IMG/VR virus record: IMGVR_UViG_3300031688_001478
Location: 37,135 to 101,134 of that record
Reading direction: 5' to 3' (one strand)
DNA length: 64,000 nucleotides
Origin: a virus
Made by a program: the position numbers and the translations under genes. The notes beneath the pieces were generated by a model. The model saw only the letters and a program-made list of their open reading frames with translations, was not told the DNA's origin and did not search any database. Shown piece by piece: positions 63,322 through 64,000 of this stretch; positions within the stretch are counted from its first letter, which is position 1, and each line of letters begins with the position of its first letter.

Positions 63322-64000
63322 ATATAGAAAAAAAATTAAATGACATGAAGCCAAAAGATACTCCTCTGTTAGTATTAGGATATATCTTATTGGGTATGAT
63401 GCTATTATTACCAGCAACAGCAAAAGCAGACAATGAAGTGGTGCTAGATCAGGAAGGTGATAATGTGGTTGTAGATATAATGCAAGCCGGCGCTATTAAT
63501 AAAATAGATATAGTACTAGGATTGAATAATAATACTAACAATACACTTAAAATAGGCCAAGGACACTCCGAGGGCGCCGAAAGTAACAACGTGTTTTTTA
63601 GTGTTGATGGCACCCACAACACTATGCAAATAGAACAGCATGGCAGTAATAACGAAGTTGGCTGGACTAATGCCTGGGGCACTGGTATTGGGTTTGGCGG
63701 CGACTTAGACGGAAATAGTAATCAGATATACTTCCATCAAAATTGTACTCGTGGCGCAAGTTGTGGCAAATCAGATATAGGATTTCATATCAAAGGAAAT
63801 TCTAATACAGTTCGATATGGTCAAGGAGTTTGGTTTGGTTCTGGCGGCAGTATATCGAGTACCACATTTTACGATGATGGCGACGAGGGCGGAAACCATA
63901 CAGCAACTATAGACATTCACGGTAACAATAATACTCTTGCTGGATTCCAAAGAAACGGTAGTCTTGATACTTATGATGGTCATACTGCAAATTTATACTT
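63318..64000 (+). CDS. Curlin-like repeat protein 2 (cut by window end)
   Basis: The frame is open from ATG 63318 to the edge, 227 codons. After a charged start and a hydrophobic signal (YILLGMMLLLPATAKA) the mature part opens with DNEVVLDQEGDNVVVDIMQA, very like the first curlin-like protein (DNEVLLDQEGDNLILTILQA). More Q/G/N units follow (LKIGQGHSE, MQIEQHGSNN, IDIHGNNN). A Cys pair (CTRGASC) is present. The two proteins may act as major and nucleator subunits, like CsgA and CsgB. The C-terminus is outside the window. Confidence 0.82.
   Translation, partial: MNIEKKLNDMKPKDTPLLVLGYILLGMMLLLPATAKADNEVVLDQEGDNVVVDIMQAGAINKIDIVLGLNNNTNNTLKIGQGHSEGAESNNVFFSVDGTHNTMQIEQHGSNNEVGWTNAWGTGIGFGGDLDGNSNQIYFHQNCTRGASCGKSDIGFHIKGNSNTVRYGQGVWFGSGGSISSTTFYDDGDEGGNHTATIDIHGNNNTLAGFQRNGSLDTYDGHTANLY

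Overview
This window looks like about 64 kb of a T4-like (Myoviridae-type) marine phage genome. The head genes gp20-gp21-gp22-gp23, the baseplate genes gp25, gp6, gp5, gp53, gp48 and gp26, the tape measure, the recombination nucleases gp47/gp46 and the late sigma factor gp55 are all recognisable. The AT-rich coding, large repeat fibres, fused or enlarged structural genes and a curli-secretion gene set suggest a pelagimyophage or cyanophage-like virus of a marine Gram-negative bacterium. The host cannot be read from the sequence.

Layout. 1-21.3 kb (minus): gp25, an enlarged gp6, and one reading frame of at least 5,514 codons that runs off the left edge. 21.4-22.5 kb (plus): three small genes, including an alpha/beta hydrolase, behind a sigma70-like promoter. 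22.5-27.6 kb (minus): gp48, gp53, a hub-like protein and gp5. 27.7-31.8 kb (plus): gp55, gp47, gp46 and a GIY-YIG-like nuclease. 31.8-32.5 kb: a non-coding stretch with repeats and hairpins. 32.5-38 kb: an accessory island holding a secreted cytochrome c/copper monooxygenase-like protein, a lipoprotein, a membrane peptide, two HxD...H...R (2OG-Fe oxygenase-like) proteins, a SWIM-finger protein and an FG-GAP lipoprotein that probably ends in a beta-barrel. 38-39 kb (minus): gp26 with an apparent -1 frameshift extension. 39.2-49.9 kb (plus): tape measure, portal, core, protease, scaffold and capsid. 50-58.8 kb: two paralogous repeat fibres. 58.8-64 kb: a 44-aa minus-strand gene, then a curli-like operon of two small membrane proteins, CsgF, CsgG, curlin-like, FecR-domain and a second curlin-like protein cut by the right edge.

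Regulation. Thirteen GATAAATA/TATAAATA boxes, close to the T4 late promoter TATAAATA, precede most structural and accessory transcription units, and the late sigma factor gp55 is encoded here. Three sigma70-like promoters with 17-bp spacers precede the 21.4 kb genes, gp55 and the SWIM gene. Every divergent strand switch carries a promoter for each side. Two intrinsic terminators follow the capsid gene and the second fibre.

The most unusual content is the late-expressed curli-type export cluster with its own candidate subunits and a FecR-domain protein; a phage-borne haem/copper oxidoreductase; the giant structural ORF; and the gp26 slippery-site frameshift. All functions were assigned by reading the sequence, with no database search.
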